NCBI RefSeq assembly: GCF_017491605.1
Contig: NZ_JAFGYY010000002.1
Span: 124,001-188,000 of the forward strand
Origin: Pseudomonas sp. 30_B
Lineage (GTDB): Bacteria; Pseudomonadota; Gammaproteobacteria; Pseudomonadales; Pseudomonadaceae
Reading direction: 5' to 3'
Length of the DNA: 64,000 nt
Under the pieces are notes generated by a model. It made no database searches and was not told the DNA's origin. It saw only the letters and a list, made by a program, of their open reading frames with translations. Within the stretch, counting starts at the first letter, position 1, and each line of letters opens with the position of its first letter. A program made the translations under genes and the position numbers. Positions 17,872-27,198 of this stretch are shown here, piece by piece.

Positions 17872-18954
17872 TTATGTCAGCGGCTGCAGACGTTCTCCCA
17901 ACCGGCCGCTGTCTACCAGTTCAAGAAACTCGTCGCCCATCCGCCGGCTCTCGTCCATCGCCTTGTGCCAGTAACGCTCGCGACCGGCGTCGTCGCCCAG
18001 GTAGCGGTGGAAGTCCTTGCGGTCCGGCAGTTTGTTGTGCGGCAGCCGCGCCAGGTATTCCTTCGATGGCGCGAGCAGCAGCACGTCCTGCAGGCGGCCG
18101 GCGTCGCCACGGCGCCAGGGCAGGCCCTTGTCGAACCAGCCGGGGATCACCTTGTCGGTGAAGTGCGGATAGAGCACCACGCCTTCGGGCAGGTAGGGCA
18201 GGTCGAGGTGATAGTCGAGCAGGCCGCCGTCGCGGTAGGTGCCGGGGCCGGCGCCGGGAATGTCGCGCACGCCTTCCATCACCATCGGGATGGAGCCGGA
18301 GGCGAGCAGCGCGTGGCGCAGGTTGACCAGGTCCAGGTGTAGGTAGCGCGAGGGGAAGTCCGACAGCGGTTCCAGCGGTGGCGCGCGACGCGCGTCATGG
18401 ATGATCAGCCGCTCGAAGTGCCGGTGCAGGTGGCGGCGGCCCACCAGATTGTCGCGAATCACCGCGCCCAACCCCAGGCCGAGGTTGGCCTTGCCGTCCT
18501 GGGAGAGGCGGCCGTGGCTCTTCACCACCACGACGTTGAGGCGGTACCAGGGGTTGTCCAGCACGCTGGCGTCGCGGCCGTCGAGCAGGTCGTCGAGCAT
18601 CTTCGCGCAGCTGTTCGAGACATCGGTGATGCTCGCATTGCGGGCGAATCGCTGCTGGGTATAGAGCTCGCCAAGGCGACGGATACCCTCGGCGGGGTCA
18701 GGCAGGCAGGCGCTGGCGAAGCGCCAGGAGCCGATGGAGGCGCCAATCAGCGAGCGCTCGCGCGGGGCGCGTGGCAGCCATTCGCCGAACAGCGCCAGGT
18801 CCAGGCCCTGGATTCCCAGCGCCTTCGGGCCGCCGGCGGCGCCCGGGAGGATGCCGACGTCGGCGGGGGCCAGGCCCTGCTCGCGGATGCGCTTGAGGGC
18901 GCGGCTGCCGGCCTTGAGGGTGAGGGAGGGGGATTTGATCTGGATGGCGGTCAT
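17872..18954 (-). CDS. Patatin-like phospholipase family protein
   Basis: 360 residues. The serine hydrolase dyad of patatins is visible as Ser73 in GASIGS and Asp242 in RDGG, with a Gly-rich loop at about 36-50 (ILPGAAGGPKALGIQG) as oxyanion hole. Patatins act as phospholipase A or lipid acyl hydrolases. This one departs from the usual GGGAKG oxyanion sequence, so its substrate is uncertain. No signal peptide or membrane segment is seen, suggesting a cytosolic or translocated enzyme. It is read away from bqsP, with about 150 bp of shared promoter region, and towards the DUF5329 gene. Confidence 0.75.
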   Translation of the reverse strand: MTAIQIKSPSLTLKAGSRALKRIREQGLAPADVGILPGAAGGPKALGIQGLDLALFGEWLPRAPRERSLIGASIGSWRFASACLPDPAEGIRRLGELYTQQRFARNASITDVSNSCAKMLDDLLDGRDASVLDNPWYRLNVVVVKSHGRLSQDGKANLGLGLGAVIRDNLVGRRHLHRHFERLIIHDARRAPPLEPLSDFPSRYLHLDLVNLRHALLASGSIPMVMEGVRDIPGAGPGTYRDGGLLDYHLDLPYLPEGVVLYPHFTDKVIPGWFDKGLPWRRGDAGRLQDVLLLAPSKEYLARLPHNKLPDRKDFHRYLGDDAGRERYWHKAMDESRRMGDEFLELVDSGRLGERLQPLT

Positions 18955-19105
18955 GCGGGCCTCGCGGGTGCAGGCCAGCGATTATAGAGCCTGTGTACAG
19001 GAAGCAAGGATACTTCAGCGGGTGAATGACGCTTGCCGATTCAGCTTGAATTAAGTCCTTCACCTTAGTCTGAGGACGATGTCATTTCAGACAAGGTATT
19101 TGCCC

Positions 19106-19414
19106 ATGAAACCGCTGATCCTCCTGACTGCCGCCACCGCGCTGCTGCTCGGGGCCGCCGCGGCGATGGCCCACGACATCGGCCCGGACGAAGCGCTGCG
19201 CTTGCGCGATGCCGGCACCATCCGCGACTTCGAAGCGCTCAACCAGGCCGCCCTGGGCAAGCATCCGGGCGGATCGGTGTACGATAGCGAGCTTGAACTG
19301 GAACATGGCCGCTACCTCTACAAGGTCGATATCAAGGACGCCCAGGGCGTGAAATGGGATGTCGAACTCGATGCGGTGAGTGGCGCAATCATCAAGGATC
19401 GCCAGGACGACTGA
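19106..19414 (+). CDS. bqsP: PepSY domain protein, first gene of the bqs operon
   Basis: 102 residues: signal peptide (cleavage near MAHD, residue 22), then one PepSY domain ending in a VELDAVSGAIIKDRQDD acidic tail. PepSY domains often bind metals or inhibit proteases in the periplasm. The ATG at 19106 has AAGG about 10 bases upstream and gives a proper signal peptide. The stop overlaps the start of the next gene in a TGATG arrangement, and this repeats through bqsR and bqsS, so all four are translationally coupled. The name follows the bqsPQRST operon of P. aeruginosa (PA2655-PA2659 region, from memory). Confidence 0.8.
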   Translation: MKPLILLTAATALLLGAAAAMAHDIGPDEALRLRDAGTIRDFEALNQAALGKHPGGSVYDSELELEHGRYLYKVDIKDAQGVKWDVELDAVSGAIIKDRQDD

Positions 19415-19728
19415 TGAAGATCGATTTGCCGCGCAGGGCCCTGCTGGCCATCGCGCTCGCCCTGTCGGCCGCTGCCGCGCAGGCCCATGACCTGAGCCAG
19501 GACGAGGCCCTGCGGTTGAGTCGTGAAGGGGTGATCCGTCCGTTCGAGGAAATCCTGCCTATCGCCCAGGCCCGCTACCCGGGTTCGAAACTGCTGGAGG
19601 CGGAGCTGGAGAAGGAACACGACACCTACATTTATGAGGTGGAGTTGCTCACCGTCGATGGCGTGGTGCGCGAACTGGACCTGGATGCCCGCGATGGCCG
19701 CATCCTCAAGGATAAGGAAGACGACTGA
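19414..19728 (+). CDS. bqsQ: PepSY domain protein, second gene of the bqs operon
   Basis: 104 residues: signal peptide ([15 protein letters not shown]) then a PepSY domain closely like that of the preceding gene, ending [18 protein letters not shown]. The two proteins are clearly tandem paralogues: both begin the mature part HDxxxDEALRL and end in an acidic tail. Start and stop codons overlap those of its neighbours by one base pair. The likely role is a periplasmic metal-binding or signal-modulating partner of the BqsS sensor (inference from the family and operon). Confidence 0.8.
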   Translation: MKIDLPRRALLAIALALSAAAAQAHDLSQDEALRLSREGVIRPFEEILPIAQARYPGSKLLEAELEKEHDTYIYEVELLTVDGVVRELDLDARDGRILKDKEDD

Positions 19729-20408
19729 TGCGTCTGTTGCTGGTGGAAGACCACGTCCCCCTGGCCGATGAGTTGCTGGCCACCCTGGCGCGACAGGGCT
19801 ATGCCGTCGACTGGCTGGCCGACGGCCGCGACGCGGCCGTGCAGGGTGCCAGCGAGCCCTATGACCTGATCATCCTCGACCTCGGCCTGCCGGGCCGCCC
19901 TGGCCTGGACGTGCTGCGCGAATGGCGCGGACTGGGGCTGGTAACGCCGGTGTTGATCCTCACCGCGCGCGGTTCCTGGGCGGAGCGTATCGACGGCCTG
20001 AAGGCCGGCGCCGACGATTACCTCACCAAACCCTTCCATCCCGAAGAATTGCTGTTGCGCATCCAGGCGCTGCTGCGCCGCGCCCGTGGCCTGGCCAACC
20101 AGAGCCAGCTGGAAGTGGCGGGGTTGACCTTGGATGAGGCGCGGCAATGCGTGCAGCAGGATGGCAAGGATGTCGATCTGACCTCCGCCGAGTTCCGCCT
20201 GCTGCGCTATTTCATGCTGCATCCCGGCCAGTTGCTGTCGAAGTCGCACCTCGCCGAACACCTCTACGACGGGGAGACCGAACGCGACTCCAACGTCATC
20301 GAGGTGCACATCAACCACCTGCGTCGCAAGCTCGGCCGCGAGATCATCGAGACCCGCCGGGGCCAGGGTTACCGCTATACCGGGACTGCCGGTGGAGCCG
20401 CCCGTTGA
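19728..20408 (+). CDS. bqsR: OmpR-family response regulator BqsR (CarR)
   Basis: 226 residues. Receiver domain with acidic Glu7/Asp8, phospho-acceptor Asp51 ([10 protein letters not shown]) and Lys101 ([10 protein letters not shown]); C-terminal winged helix (about 130-220) with the [18 protein letters not shown] recognition region. In P. aeruginosa BqsR responds to ferrous iron and calcium through BqsS and activates genes for cationic stress tolerance and metal homeostasis. Start overlaps the bqsQ stop, and the stop overlaps the bqsS start. The promoter region before bqsP holds one TTAAG half-site at 19051-19055, so autoregulation is possible but not clear. Confidence 0.88.
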   Translation: MRLLLVEDHVPLADELLATLARQGYAVDWLADGRDAAVQGASEPYDLIILDLGLPGRPGLDVLREWRGLGLVTPVLILTARGSWAERIDGLKAGADDYLTKPFHPEELLLRIQALLRRARGLANQSQLEVAGLTLDEARQCVQQDGKDVDLTSAEFRLLRYFMLHPGQLLSKSHLAEHLYDGETERDSNVIEVHINHLRRKLGREIIETRRGQGYRYTGTAGGAAR

Positions 20409-21724
20409 TGTCGATCCAGCGCCGGCTCGGCCTCGGGCTCGGCGTGGTGCTGGTGGTGGTCGGCCTGGTACTGGCGCAGACCGGACTCTGGCTGTTCGAC
20501 CAGGGCCTGCGTCGCTACCTGGCCGAGGGCCTGCAGGACGAAGCGGAAAGCCTGCTGGTGGGCATCATGCGCGGGCCGGCCGGCCTGCAACTGGATGACC
20601 AGCGGGTGGACGCCGTCTACGAGCGCCTGTTCTCCGGGCGCTATTTCGTCATTCGCTTCGATGACGTCACCTGGCGCTCCCGTTCGCTGTGGGACCGTGA
20701 GCTGGAATTGCCCGAACACAAGGGCCTGGTCCGGGATCTGGAAAAGGGCCCGGAGGGGCAGCGCCTGCTGGTCTATCGCGGCGACTACAAGCGCTATGGC
20801 AAGCAGCTGAGGATTGTCGTGGCGCAGGATTACACGCCGGTCCTCAAGCGCTTCAAACGTCTGCGCAACGTTGGCCTGGGCGCAGGTGCGGCGGCCTTGC
20901 TGTTGATCTTGGTCTTCCAGGGTTTCACCGTCCGCCGCGCACTGCGTCCGCTGGAGCGCGTGCGCCAGCAGATCGCGCAGTTGCAGGAAGGGCAGCGTAG
21001 CCAGCTTGACCGTCAGGTGCCGCAGGAACTGGAACCGCTGGTGGAGCAGGTCAACCACCTGCTGCAGCACACCGAGGACACCCTGCGCCGCTCGCGCAAT
21101 GCACTGGGCAACCTTGGCCATGCGCTGAAAACGCCCCTGGCTGTGCTGATCAGCCTTGCCGACCGCGATGAGGTGCGCGAGCACCCGGAGTTGCGCCGCG
21201 TGCTGCAGGAGCAACTGGAGCAGATCGACCAGCGCCTGGCCCGCGAGCTGGGACGTGCCCGCTTGGTGGGGGAAGCGCTGCCCGGCGCGCATTTCGACTG
21301 CGATGCGGAGCTGCCCAGCCTGTGCGAGATGTTGCGGCTGATCCATGGCGAACACCTGAATATCGAGTGGCAGGCTACGCCGGGCCTGCGGCTGCCGTTC
21401 GACCGTGAGGACCTGCTGGAGATGCTCGGCAACCTGCTGGACAACGCCTGCAAGTGGGCGGATGCCCGGGTTCGGCTGGCGGTGGAGAAGGGCGCCGAGA
21501 CCTATCGGCTGAGCGTGGACGATGACGGCCCCGGGATCGCCGAGGACCAGCGCGCAAGTGTGCTGGAACGCGGCACGCGATTGGACGAGCAGGTCGCGGG
21601 GCATGGCCTGGGACTGGGTATCGCGCGGGATATCGCGGCGGCTTGTGGCGGCGGTTTGAAGCTGGAATCGAGCGCGCTGGGTGGGTTACGCGTGGTGGTC
21701 GAATTGCCGCGTCGCATGACGTGA
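20408..21724 (+). CDS. bqsS: Sensor histidine kinase BqsS (CarS)
   Basis: 438 residues. Two transmembrane segments (about 9-28 and 155-172) flank a periplasmic sensor of roughly 125 residues; a HAMP-like linker follows, then the H-box with His238 (NLGHALKTPLAVL), N-box (NLLDNACKWA) and G-boxes (DDDGPGI, GHGLGLGIA). The family senses Fe(II) and, in some reports, Ca(II). A RExxE iron motif is described for the P. aeruginosa protein; here I see only RELE at 97-100 and no strict match, so iron specificity should not be assumed. It is the last gene of the operon; no bqsT follows. Confidence 0.85.
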   Translation: MSIQRRLGLGLGVVLVVVGLVLAQTGLWLFDQGLRRYLAEGLQDEAESLLVGIMRGPAGLQLDDQRVDAVYERLFSGRYFVIRFDDVTWRSRSLWDRELELPEHKGLVRDLEKGPEGQRLLVYRGDYKRYGKQLRIVVAQDYTPVLKRFKRLRNVGLGAGAAALLLILVFQGFTVRRALRPLERVRQQIAQLQEGQRSQLDRQVPQELEPLVEQVNHLLQHTEDTLRRSRNALGNLGHALKTPLAVLISLADRDEVREHPELRRVLQEQLEQIDQRLARELGRARLVGEALPGAHFDCDAELPSLCEMLRLIHGEHLNIEWQATPGLRLPFDREDLLEMLGNLLDNACKWADARVRLAVEKGAETYRLSVDDDGPGIAEDQRASVLERGTRLDEQVAGHGLGLGIARDIAAACGGGLKLESSALGGLRVVVELPRRMT

Positions 21725-21735
21725 GATGTTGCTCT

Positions 21736-21802
21736 CGTAGGAGCGGACTCCGTCCGCGATTGACGCCGTGCCGTGCGGTTCGCGAGCAAGCTCGCTCCTA
21801 CA
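21736..21802. repeat. REP inverted pair, mixed types
   Basis: The left arm is the GCGGACTCCGTCCGCG variant and the facing right arm is the GCGAGCAAGCTCGC variant, so two REP subtypes are combined in one pair. It starts 12 bases after the bqsS stop codon. Confidence 0.75.
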
Positions 21803-21823
21803 AGGCAACTCCGACTTGCTCTT

Positions 21824-21914
21824 CGTAGGACCGAGAGATCACACCTAGTCCTTGCTCGCGAACCTGACCTGACGCCGGCCTTGCCGGCGGATCGCGGACA
21901 GAGTCCGCTCCTAC
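21824..21914. repeat. REP inverted pair with a disrupted left arm
   Basis: The left arm reads GTAGGA, then about 15 extra or altered bases, then CTTGCTCGCGAA; the right arm is an intact GCGGACAGAGTCCGC-type copy running into CTCCTACG. The spacer holds GCCGGCCTTGCCGGC. Confidence 0.6.
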
Positions 21915-21938
21915 GGGATAGATCGCCGCTCGGGCTGT

Positions 21939-22093
21939 CCCTCACCCTAACCCTCTCCCAGAGGGAGAGGGGACCGTTCGGCGTGCACGGAAGGATCGGC
22001 GTTAGCCGGCAAACAATGGTGCAGGAAGAGCGGCAACCTCACCAACTGCTGCGGACTGCCCCCTCTCCCTCGGGAGAGGGCTGGGGTGAGGGG
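21939..22093. repeat. MITE-like element with 21-bp terminal inverted repeats
   Basis: The left end (21939-21959) and the reverse complement of the right end (22073-22093) match at 19 of 21 positions: CCCTCACCC, then TAA versus CAG, then CCTCTCCC. Each end also carries a small internal palindrome of the CTCCC/GGGAG type. The 155-bp element has no coding capacity and sits in the space between bqsS and tlpQ, which read towards each other. Elements with these ends are dispersed in Pseudomonas and related genomes. Confidence 0.65.
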
Positions 22094-22118
22094 AAAGCCA
22101 GAGCGCCGACGATAGGCG

Positions 22119-24263
22119 TCAAACCCGGAACTGATCCATCAACCCCTGCTGGTGATTCGCCAGCTTGTTCAGCGACTGGCTCACCTGCGCCGATTCCTGC
22201 GCCTGGCTGGACAGCGACTCGGTGACGTCGCGGATCCCCGCCACGTTGCGGTTGATTTCCTCGGCCACCGCGCTCTGCTCCTCGGCCGCGCTGGCGATCT
22301 GCAGGTTCATGTCGGTGATCACGCTGACCGCGTCACCGATACGCTTGAGCGCGGCCACGGCCTGCTCGACCTGGCTCACGCTGTCCTGCGCCTGGCGATG
22401 GCTGTTATTCATCGCGCCGACCACATCGCGGGTGCCGTTCTGCAGGCCCTCGATGACCTGGCGGATTTCCTCCACCGAATCCTGGGTGCGCCGCGCCAGG
22501 TTGCGCACCTCGTCGGCAACCACCGCGAAGCCACGTCCCGCCTCGCCGGCGCGGGCCGCTTCGATGGCCGCGTTGAGCGCCAGCAGGTTGGTCTGCTCGG
22601 CGATGCCGCGTATCACTTCCAGCACCGAGCCGATTTGCTCGCTGCTGGCGGCGAGACCTTCCACCTGGCTCATGGCGCTGCTCATGTCGCTGGCCAGTTC
22701 GTCGATCAGGCGGGTGGTGTTGTCGATCACGTTGAGACCGTCACGGGTCGCGCCGTCGGCACCCCGGGCGGCTTCGGCGGCCATGGCCGCGCTGTTGGCA
22801 ACGTCGTGGGCGGTGGCGCTCATTTCCTGGGAGGCGGTGGCGACCTGGTCGACTTCACGGAACTGCTGCTGCATGCCCGCGCTGGTCTGGCTGGCGATTT
22901 CCGAGGACTGGTCGGCGGTGGCACGGGCGTCCTGCACCGAGGATTTCACGTCGCGGATGATCGGCTGCAGCTTGTCGAGGAAGCGGTTGAACCAGCCGGC
23001 CAGCTCGCCCAGTTCGTCCTTGCCCGAGTAATCCAGGCGCCGGGTCAGGTCGCCCTCGCCGCTGGCGATGTTGCGCAGCATGGCGGCGACGCCCAGGATC
23101 GGCCGGGTCACGCCACGGGCGGTGAGCCACATGGCGAACAGGCCGATCAGCACCGCGACCAGGCCGAAGCCAAGCTGGGAGAGGGTGCCCTGGGTGCGCT
23201 GCTCGTCGAGCTGCTCCTGCAGGGCGAGGGCCGGGCCGAGCAGGGTCTGTTGCGGCACTTCGAGGAGGACGGCCCAGGGCTTGGAGCCGGGGATCGGTTG
23301 CAGCGGCTCGATGACCTGCAACTGGTCATCCTGACGCAGTACCTGTTCGTGGTTGCCGGCAATGGACTGCATCAGCTGCGCGCCTTGCTGCGGATAGACC
23401 TCCTGCAGCTTCTGGCCCAGCAGCTTGGCGTCTGCGCTGTGTCCGGCGAGCAGGCCGGCGGCGCTGACGATGCTGACCTTGCTCTGGCCGTCATACAGTT
23501 CCTGGCTGCCCTGGCGGCTGATCTCCTGGAGCTTTTCCAGGCTGATGTCCAGGCCCATCACGCCGACGATCTTGCCCTCCAGTTCCAGCGGGAAGGCGAT
23601 GCTGGTCATCAGCATCTTGCGGTCGCCGACCTGATCGAAATACGGGTCGAGTACACAGGGCTGGCCGGTGGTCTTGGGGCAGGTGAACCAGGCGTTGTAG
23701 GGTGCGCCGCTCGGGCCGGGGCTGGTGTCGGCGAGGGTAGCTTCGTTGGTCGCTTCGGATTCGAGCTTGCCCGGCGTCGCCTGCGACCAGTACAGCGAGA
23801 AGCGCCCTGCGTCGTTGCTGCCGATCTCGGCCTGGCCGGCGAACAGCTGGTCCTTGCCGTCCAGGGCGTTGGGTTCGAAGGCCACGTAGAGCCCCAGCAG
23901 TTCGGGGTTGCCTTCCAGGGCGGTCTTCACCTGGCGGGTGAGGTCCTCGCGCAGGTCGTAGGCATCGAGGAAACGCTTCTGCGCCTGGTCGCGCAGGAAC
24001 ATCACCTGCCGCGAGAAGCCCTTGCCGTACTGGTAGGCGTCCATGATGTAGCGCTGTATGCGCATCGCCTGGACTTCACCGCGCGAGCGCAGGCGCGCCT
24101 GGGCGGCTTCGTCGAGCATGCGGGTGCTGGATTCCTTGACCAGCGCGGTGCTGTGCTGGGTGCGGAACACGGAAAGGCCGGACAACAGCGACACCACGCC
24201 CAGCAGGCAGAGGCCGGCGAGCAGCGTGATCTTCCATTGGATGGAAAGGCGGCGGAGAAGCAT
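22119..24263 (-). CDS. tlpQ: Methyl-accepting chemotaxis receptor TlpQ
   Basis: 714 residues. A transmembrane segment (about 10-30), a large periplasmic double-Cache domain (about 40-370) containing [14 protein letters not shown] and [17 protein letters not shown], a second transmembrane segment (about 375-395), HAMP, and a signalling domain with the conserved hairpin tip [24 protein letters not shown]. TlpQ of P. aeruginosa (PA2654) binds polyamines and histamine, and the tyrosine/aspartate pattern of the Cache domain fits that group. The ATG at 24263 has AAGGA 7 bases upstream; an ATG at 24269 has the same site only 1 base away. It is divergent from the antiporter gene. Confidence 0.88.
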   Translation of the reverse strand: MLLRRLSIQWKITLLAGLCLLGVVSLLSGLSVFRTQHSTALVKESSTRMLDEAAQARLRSRGEVQAMRIQRYIMDAYQYGKGFSRQVMFLRDQAQKRFLDAYDLREDLTRQVKTALEGNPELLGLYVAFEPNALDGKDQLFAGQAEIGSNDAGRFSLYWSQATPGKLESEATNEATLADTSPGPSGAPYNAWFTCPKTTGQPCVLDPYFDQVGDRKMLMTSIAFPLELEGKIVGVMGLDISLEKLQEISRQGSQELYDGQSKVSIVSAAGLLAGHSADAKLLGQKLQEVYPQQGAQLMQSIAGNHEQVLRQDDQLQVIEPLQPIPGSKPWAVLLEVPQQTLLGPALALQEQLDEQRTQGTLSQLGFGLVAVLIGLFAMWLTARGVTRPILGVAAMLRNIASGEGDLTRRLDYSGKDELGELAGWFNRFLDKLQPIIRDVKSSVQDARATADQSSEIASQTSAGMQQQFREVDQVATASQEMSATAHDVANSAAMAAEAARGADGATRDGLNVIDNTTRLIDELASDMSSAMSQVEGLAASSEQIGSVLEVIRGIAEQTNLLALNAAIEAARAGEAGRGFAVVADEVRNLARRTQDSVEEIRQVIEGLQNGTRDVVGAMNNSHRQAQDSVSQVEQAVAALKRIGDAVSVITDMNLQIASAAEEQSAVAEEINRNVAGIRDVTESLSSQAQESAQVSQSLNKLANHQQGLMDQFRV

Positions 24264-24564
24264 GGTCATGTCCTTGAGCAGGAAAACTCGGGGCTGCCGG
24301 GTTATCGGCCTTTTCCGCCCCTTCTTGATCGGTGGCAGGAGGAATCGCCAAAAAACAGGCGATTCTGGTGTGCCCGTTCCACAGGCAGCGTTTTCTCAGC
24401 AAAAAGTGTGCTCGCCAAGGCGAAAGTCCTGTCGAAATTGCGCCGTCTGTTATCCGAAAGGCTTTGATTCAACAGGCTTTTTGACAGGCCGGGAGGGGTT
24501 CGGCAGAGTACGCGCCTTTTGCCCGCCGCAAGACCTGCGGGCCCGGTTGTGAAGGAGAGATGAG

Positions 24565-25884
24565 ATGAATGCGGTGCTGATCGCCGTTGGCTTGATGCTG
24601 GTGCTGAGCCTGTGTCGCGTGCATGTGGTGGTGGCGCTGATCGCCGGTGCCGTGACGGGCGGGCTGCTCGGCGGCCTGGGCATGGAGGGCACGCTCAAGG
24701 CGTTCAATGCCGGCCTGGGCGGCGGCGCGACGGTGGCGCTGTCCTACGCGATGCTGGGTGCCTTTGCCGTGGCCATCGCGCGCTCCGGCATGGCCCATGC
24801 GCTGGCCGACCGTGCACTGGCGATGCTCGGACGGCACCAGGACGAAGCGCCGGCCGGCTTCAAATGGCTGCTGATCGGGCTTCTGCTGCTGGTGGCGATC
24901 GCTTCGCAGAACCTCCTGCCGATCCATATCGCCTTCATCCCGCTGCTGGTGCCGCCGCTGCTCTACGTACTGACCCGGCTGCAGATCGACCGCCGGCTGA
25001 TCGCCTGCGTGATCACCTTCGGCCTGATCACGCCCTACATGTTCCTGCCGGTAGGCTTCGGCAACATCTTCCTCAATGAAATCCTGCTGGCCAACGTCGC
25101 GCGCAGTGGCGTGGATGTCAGCGGTGTGGACGTCAGCCGGGCCATGCTGATCCCGGCGCTGGGCATGGTCTGCGGCCTGCTGATCGCGGTGCTGTTCAGC
25201 TACCGGCGCAAGCGCAGCTATGACCTGGAGCGCATCGAGCAGGCCGAGCAGGTGAGCACGCCCTACAGCCCGATGAGCCTGGCGGTGGCAGGGGTGGCGG
25301 TGGTGGCAGCATTCGTCGTGCAGCTGTGGCTGGACTCCATGATCCTCGGCGCGCTGGTGGGCTTCCTGGTGTTTTCCCTGTCTGGCGTGGTGCGCTGGAA
25401 GGAGGCCGACGACCTGTTCACCGAAGGCATGAAGATGATGGCGATGATCGGCTTCATCATGATCGCTGCCGCCGGTTTCGCCGAGGTGATGAAGGCGACC
25501 GGGCAGGTTGCCACCCTGGTCGAAGCGGCGGCCGCCTGGATCGGCCACAGCAAGGCCTGGGGCGCATTCCTCATGTTGCTGGTGGGGTTGCTGGTGACCA
25601 TGGGCATCGGCTCGTCCTTCTCCACCGTGCCGATCATCGCGGCCATCTTCGTCCCGTTGGCCGTGCAACTGGGCTTCGGCCCGCTGGCCATCGTCAGTAT
25701 CGTCGGCACCGCCGGCGCGCTGGGGGATGCGGGTTCGCCGGCGTCGGACTCCACCCTGGGTCCGACCTCGGGTCTCAACGTGGACGGCCAGCACAACCAT
25801 ATCTGGGACACCGTAGTGCCGACCTTCCTGCACTACAACCTGCCGCTGCTGGCCTTCGGCTGGGCGGCGGCGATGGTGCTGTAA
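24565..25884 (+). CDS. Na+/H+ antiporter family membrane transporter
   Basis: 439 residues with about eleven transmembrane segments. The C-terminal [19 protein letters not shown] and [18 protein letters not shown] segments mark the ion-transporter superfamily that includes NhaC-like and YuiF proteins. Some relatives carry amino acids such as histidine rather than Na+/H+, so the substrate is open. AAGGAGA lies 6 bases before the ATG. The gene is divergent from tlpQ across about 300 bp, the same arrangement as PA2653-PA2654; co-occurrence with a polyamine/histamine chemoreceptor makes an amine or histidine-type substrate possible (inference). Confidence 0.75.
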   Translation: MNAVLIAVGLMLVLSLCRVHVVVALIAGAVTGGLLGGLGMEGTLKAFNAGLGGGATVALSYAMLGAFAVAIARSGMAHALADRALAMLGRHQDEAPAGFKWLLIGLLLLVAIASQNLLPIHIAFIPLLVPPLLYVLTRLQIDRRLIACVITFGLITPYMFLPVGFGNIFLNEILLANVARSGVDVSGVDVSRAMLIPALGMVCGLLIAVLFSYRRKRSYDLERIEQAEQVSTPYSPMSLAVAGVAVVAAFVVQLWLDSMILGALVGFLVFSLSGVVRWKEADDLFTEGMKMMAMIGFIMIAAAGFAEVMKATGQVATLVEAAAAWIGHSKAWGAFLMLLVGLLVTMGIGSSFSTVPIIAAIFVPLAVQLGFGPLAIVSIVGTAGALGDAGSPASDSTLGPTSGLNVDGQHNHIWDTVVPTFLHYNLPLLAFGWAAAMVL

Positions 25885-25968
25885 GGCGGCATTCGCACCG
25901 CAAAAGTTGCACTCGGCAGGCCGACTGCTGACTAATGGGCAGGTTTCCCCCTTCTTCCGGACCTGCTC

Positions 25969-27036
25969 ATGTTCGAATCGAAACTGGAATACCGGACGTT
26001 CCTGCTCCTCCTGGCGGTGGTCACCATCGCCTTTGCCTGGTTGCTGTTGCCGTTCTACGGCGCGGTGTTCTGGGGCACCATCCTGGCGATCATCTTCGCT
26101 CCGCTACAGCGCCGCCTGCGCGTGCGCCTGAATGGGCGCAACAACCTGGCGGCACTGATCTCGCTGACGATCTGCCTGCTGATCGTGATCCTGCCGATGA
26201 TCTTCATTGCCGGAGCGCTGGTGCAGGAGGGGACGACGGTCTACCAGCAGCTCAAGTCGGGCGATCTCAATTTCGCCGCGTACTTCAAGGCAGTGATGGA
26301 TGCGTTGCCGCGCTGGGCCTACCACTGGCTGGAGCGTTTCGACCTGACCGATCTCTCCGGCCTGCAGGAGAAACTGTCCAAGGGCGCCATGCAGGTCAGC
26401 CAACTGGTGGCGACCAAGGCTTTCAGCATCGGCCAGAACACCTTCGACTTCGTCATCAGCTTCGGCATCATGCTCTACCTGCTGTTCTTCCTCCTGCGCG
26501 ACGGCCCGGCCCTGGGGCGTCGCATCAAGCAGGCGGTGCCGCTGAGCGTCGATCACAAGCAGCACCTGTTCACCAAGTTCACCACGGTGATCCGCGCCAC
26601 GGTGAAGGGCAACATCGCCGTGGCCGCGACCCAGGGCGCGCTGGGTGGGCTGATCTTCTGGTTCCTCGGCATCCAGGGCTCGCTGCTCTGGGGCACCCTG
26701 ATGGCGTTTCTCTCGCTGCTGCCGGCCATTGGTGCGGGGCTGATCTGGGTGCCGGTGGCCGCCTACTTCCTGCTCACCGGGGCCATCTGGCAGGGCGTGG
26801 TGCTGACGCTGTTCTGCGTGCTGGTGATCGGCCTGGTGGACAACATCCTGCGCCCGATCCTGGTCGGCAAGGACACCAAGATGCCGGACTACGTGGTGTT
26901 GATTTCCACCCTTGGCGGCATGTCGCTGTTCGGGCTGAACGGCTTCGTCATCGGCCCGCTGATCGCCGCGTTGTTCATCGCCTCGTGGGACCTGTTCACC
27001 GGGCGTGAAGGCGAAACGCACACGCCAGCGGGGTAG
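25969..27036 (+). CDS. AI-2E family (UPF0118) transporter
   Basis: 355 residues with about eight transmembrane segments arranged as in the AI-2E/PerM family: a hydrophobic N-terminal pair, a polar region at about 95-150 and a C-terminal block containing GALGGLIFWFLGIQGSLLWGTLMAFLSLLPAIGAGLIW and DNILRPILVGKDTKMPDYVVLISTLGG split over the last helices. Members have been linked to autoinducer-2 export, Na+(Li+)/H+ antiport and osmotic tolerance, so no substrate is assigned. It follows the antiporter gene by 84 bp with only a weak ribosome site. A REP pair and a bidirectional terminator separate it from nuoN. Confidence 0.85.
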   Translation: MFESKLEYRTFLLLLAVVTIAFAWLLLPFYGAVFWGTILAIIFAPLQRRLRVRLNGRNNLAALISLTICLLIVILPMIFIAGALVQEGTTVYQQLKSGDLNFAAYFKAVMDALPRWAYHWLERFDLTDLSGLQEKLSKGAMQVSQLVATKAFSIGQNTFDFVISFGIMLYLLFFLLRDGPALGRRIKQAVPLSVDHKQHLFTKFTTVIRATVKGNIAVAATQGALGGLIFWFLGIQGSLLWGTLMAFLSLLPAIGAGLIWVPVAAYFLLTGAIWQGVVLTLFCVLVIGLVDNILRPILVGKDTKMPDYVVLISTLGGMSLFGLNGFVIGPLIAALFIASWDLFTGREGETHTPAG

Positions 27037-27048
27037 GGAAGGGACCTT

Positions 27049-27116
27049 GTAGGAGCGAGCTTGCTCGCGAACCCGGCTCCGCAGCGGAGTGTGTTCGCGA
27101 GCAAGCTCGCTCCTAC
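27049..27116. repeat. REP inverted pair
   Basis: Two facing intact GTAGGAGCGAGCTTGCTCGCGAA copies around a GC-rich spacer (CCGGCTCCGCAGCGGAG). It lies just after the AI-2E family gene. Confidence 0.85.
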
Positions 27117-27157
27117 GAAAAGCCAGAGCAGCTCACCGCCGAAGAATTCCGCCCAAT

Positions 27158-27186
27158 AAAAAACCCCGCCGAAGCGGGGTTTTTCA
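27158..27186. terminator. Bidirectional terminator between the AI-2E gene and nuoN
   Basis: A 10-bp stem (27160-27169 with 27174-27183) around CGAA, with A-rich sequence on one side and T on the other, so it can end the AI-2E transcript rightwards and the nuo operon leftwards. Confidence 0.85.
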
Positions 27187-27198
27187 TGCCTGTCGATC

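Noticed and set aside
19051..19068. Possible BqsR box (TTAAG-N6-TTAAG) before bqsP
   Set aside because: TTAAG is present at 19051-19055, but six bases later the sequence is ACCTT, not TTAAG; the nearby CCTTAG is out of register.
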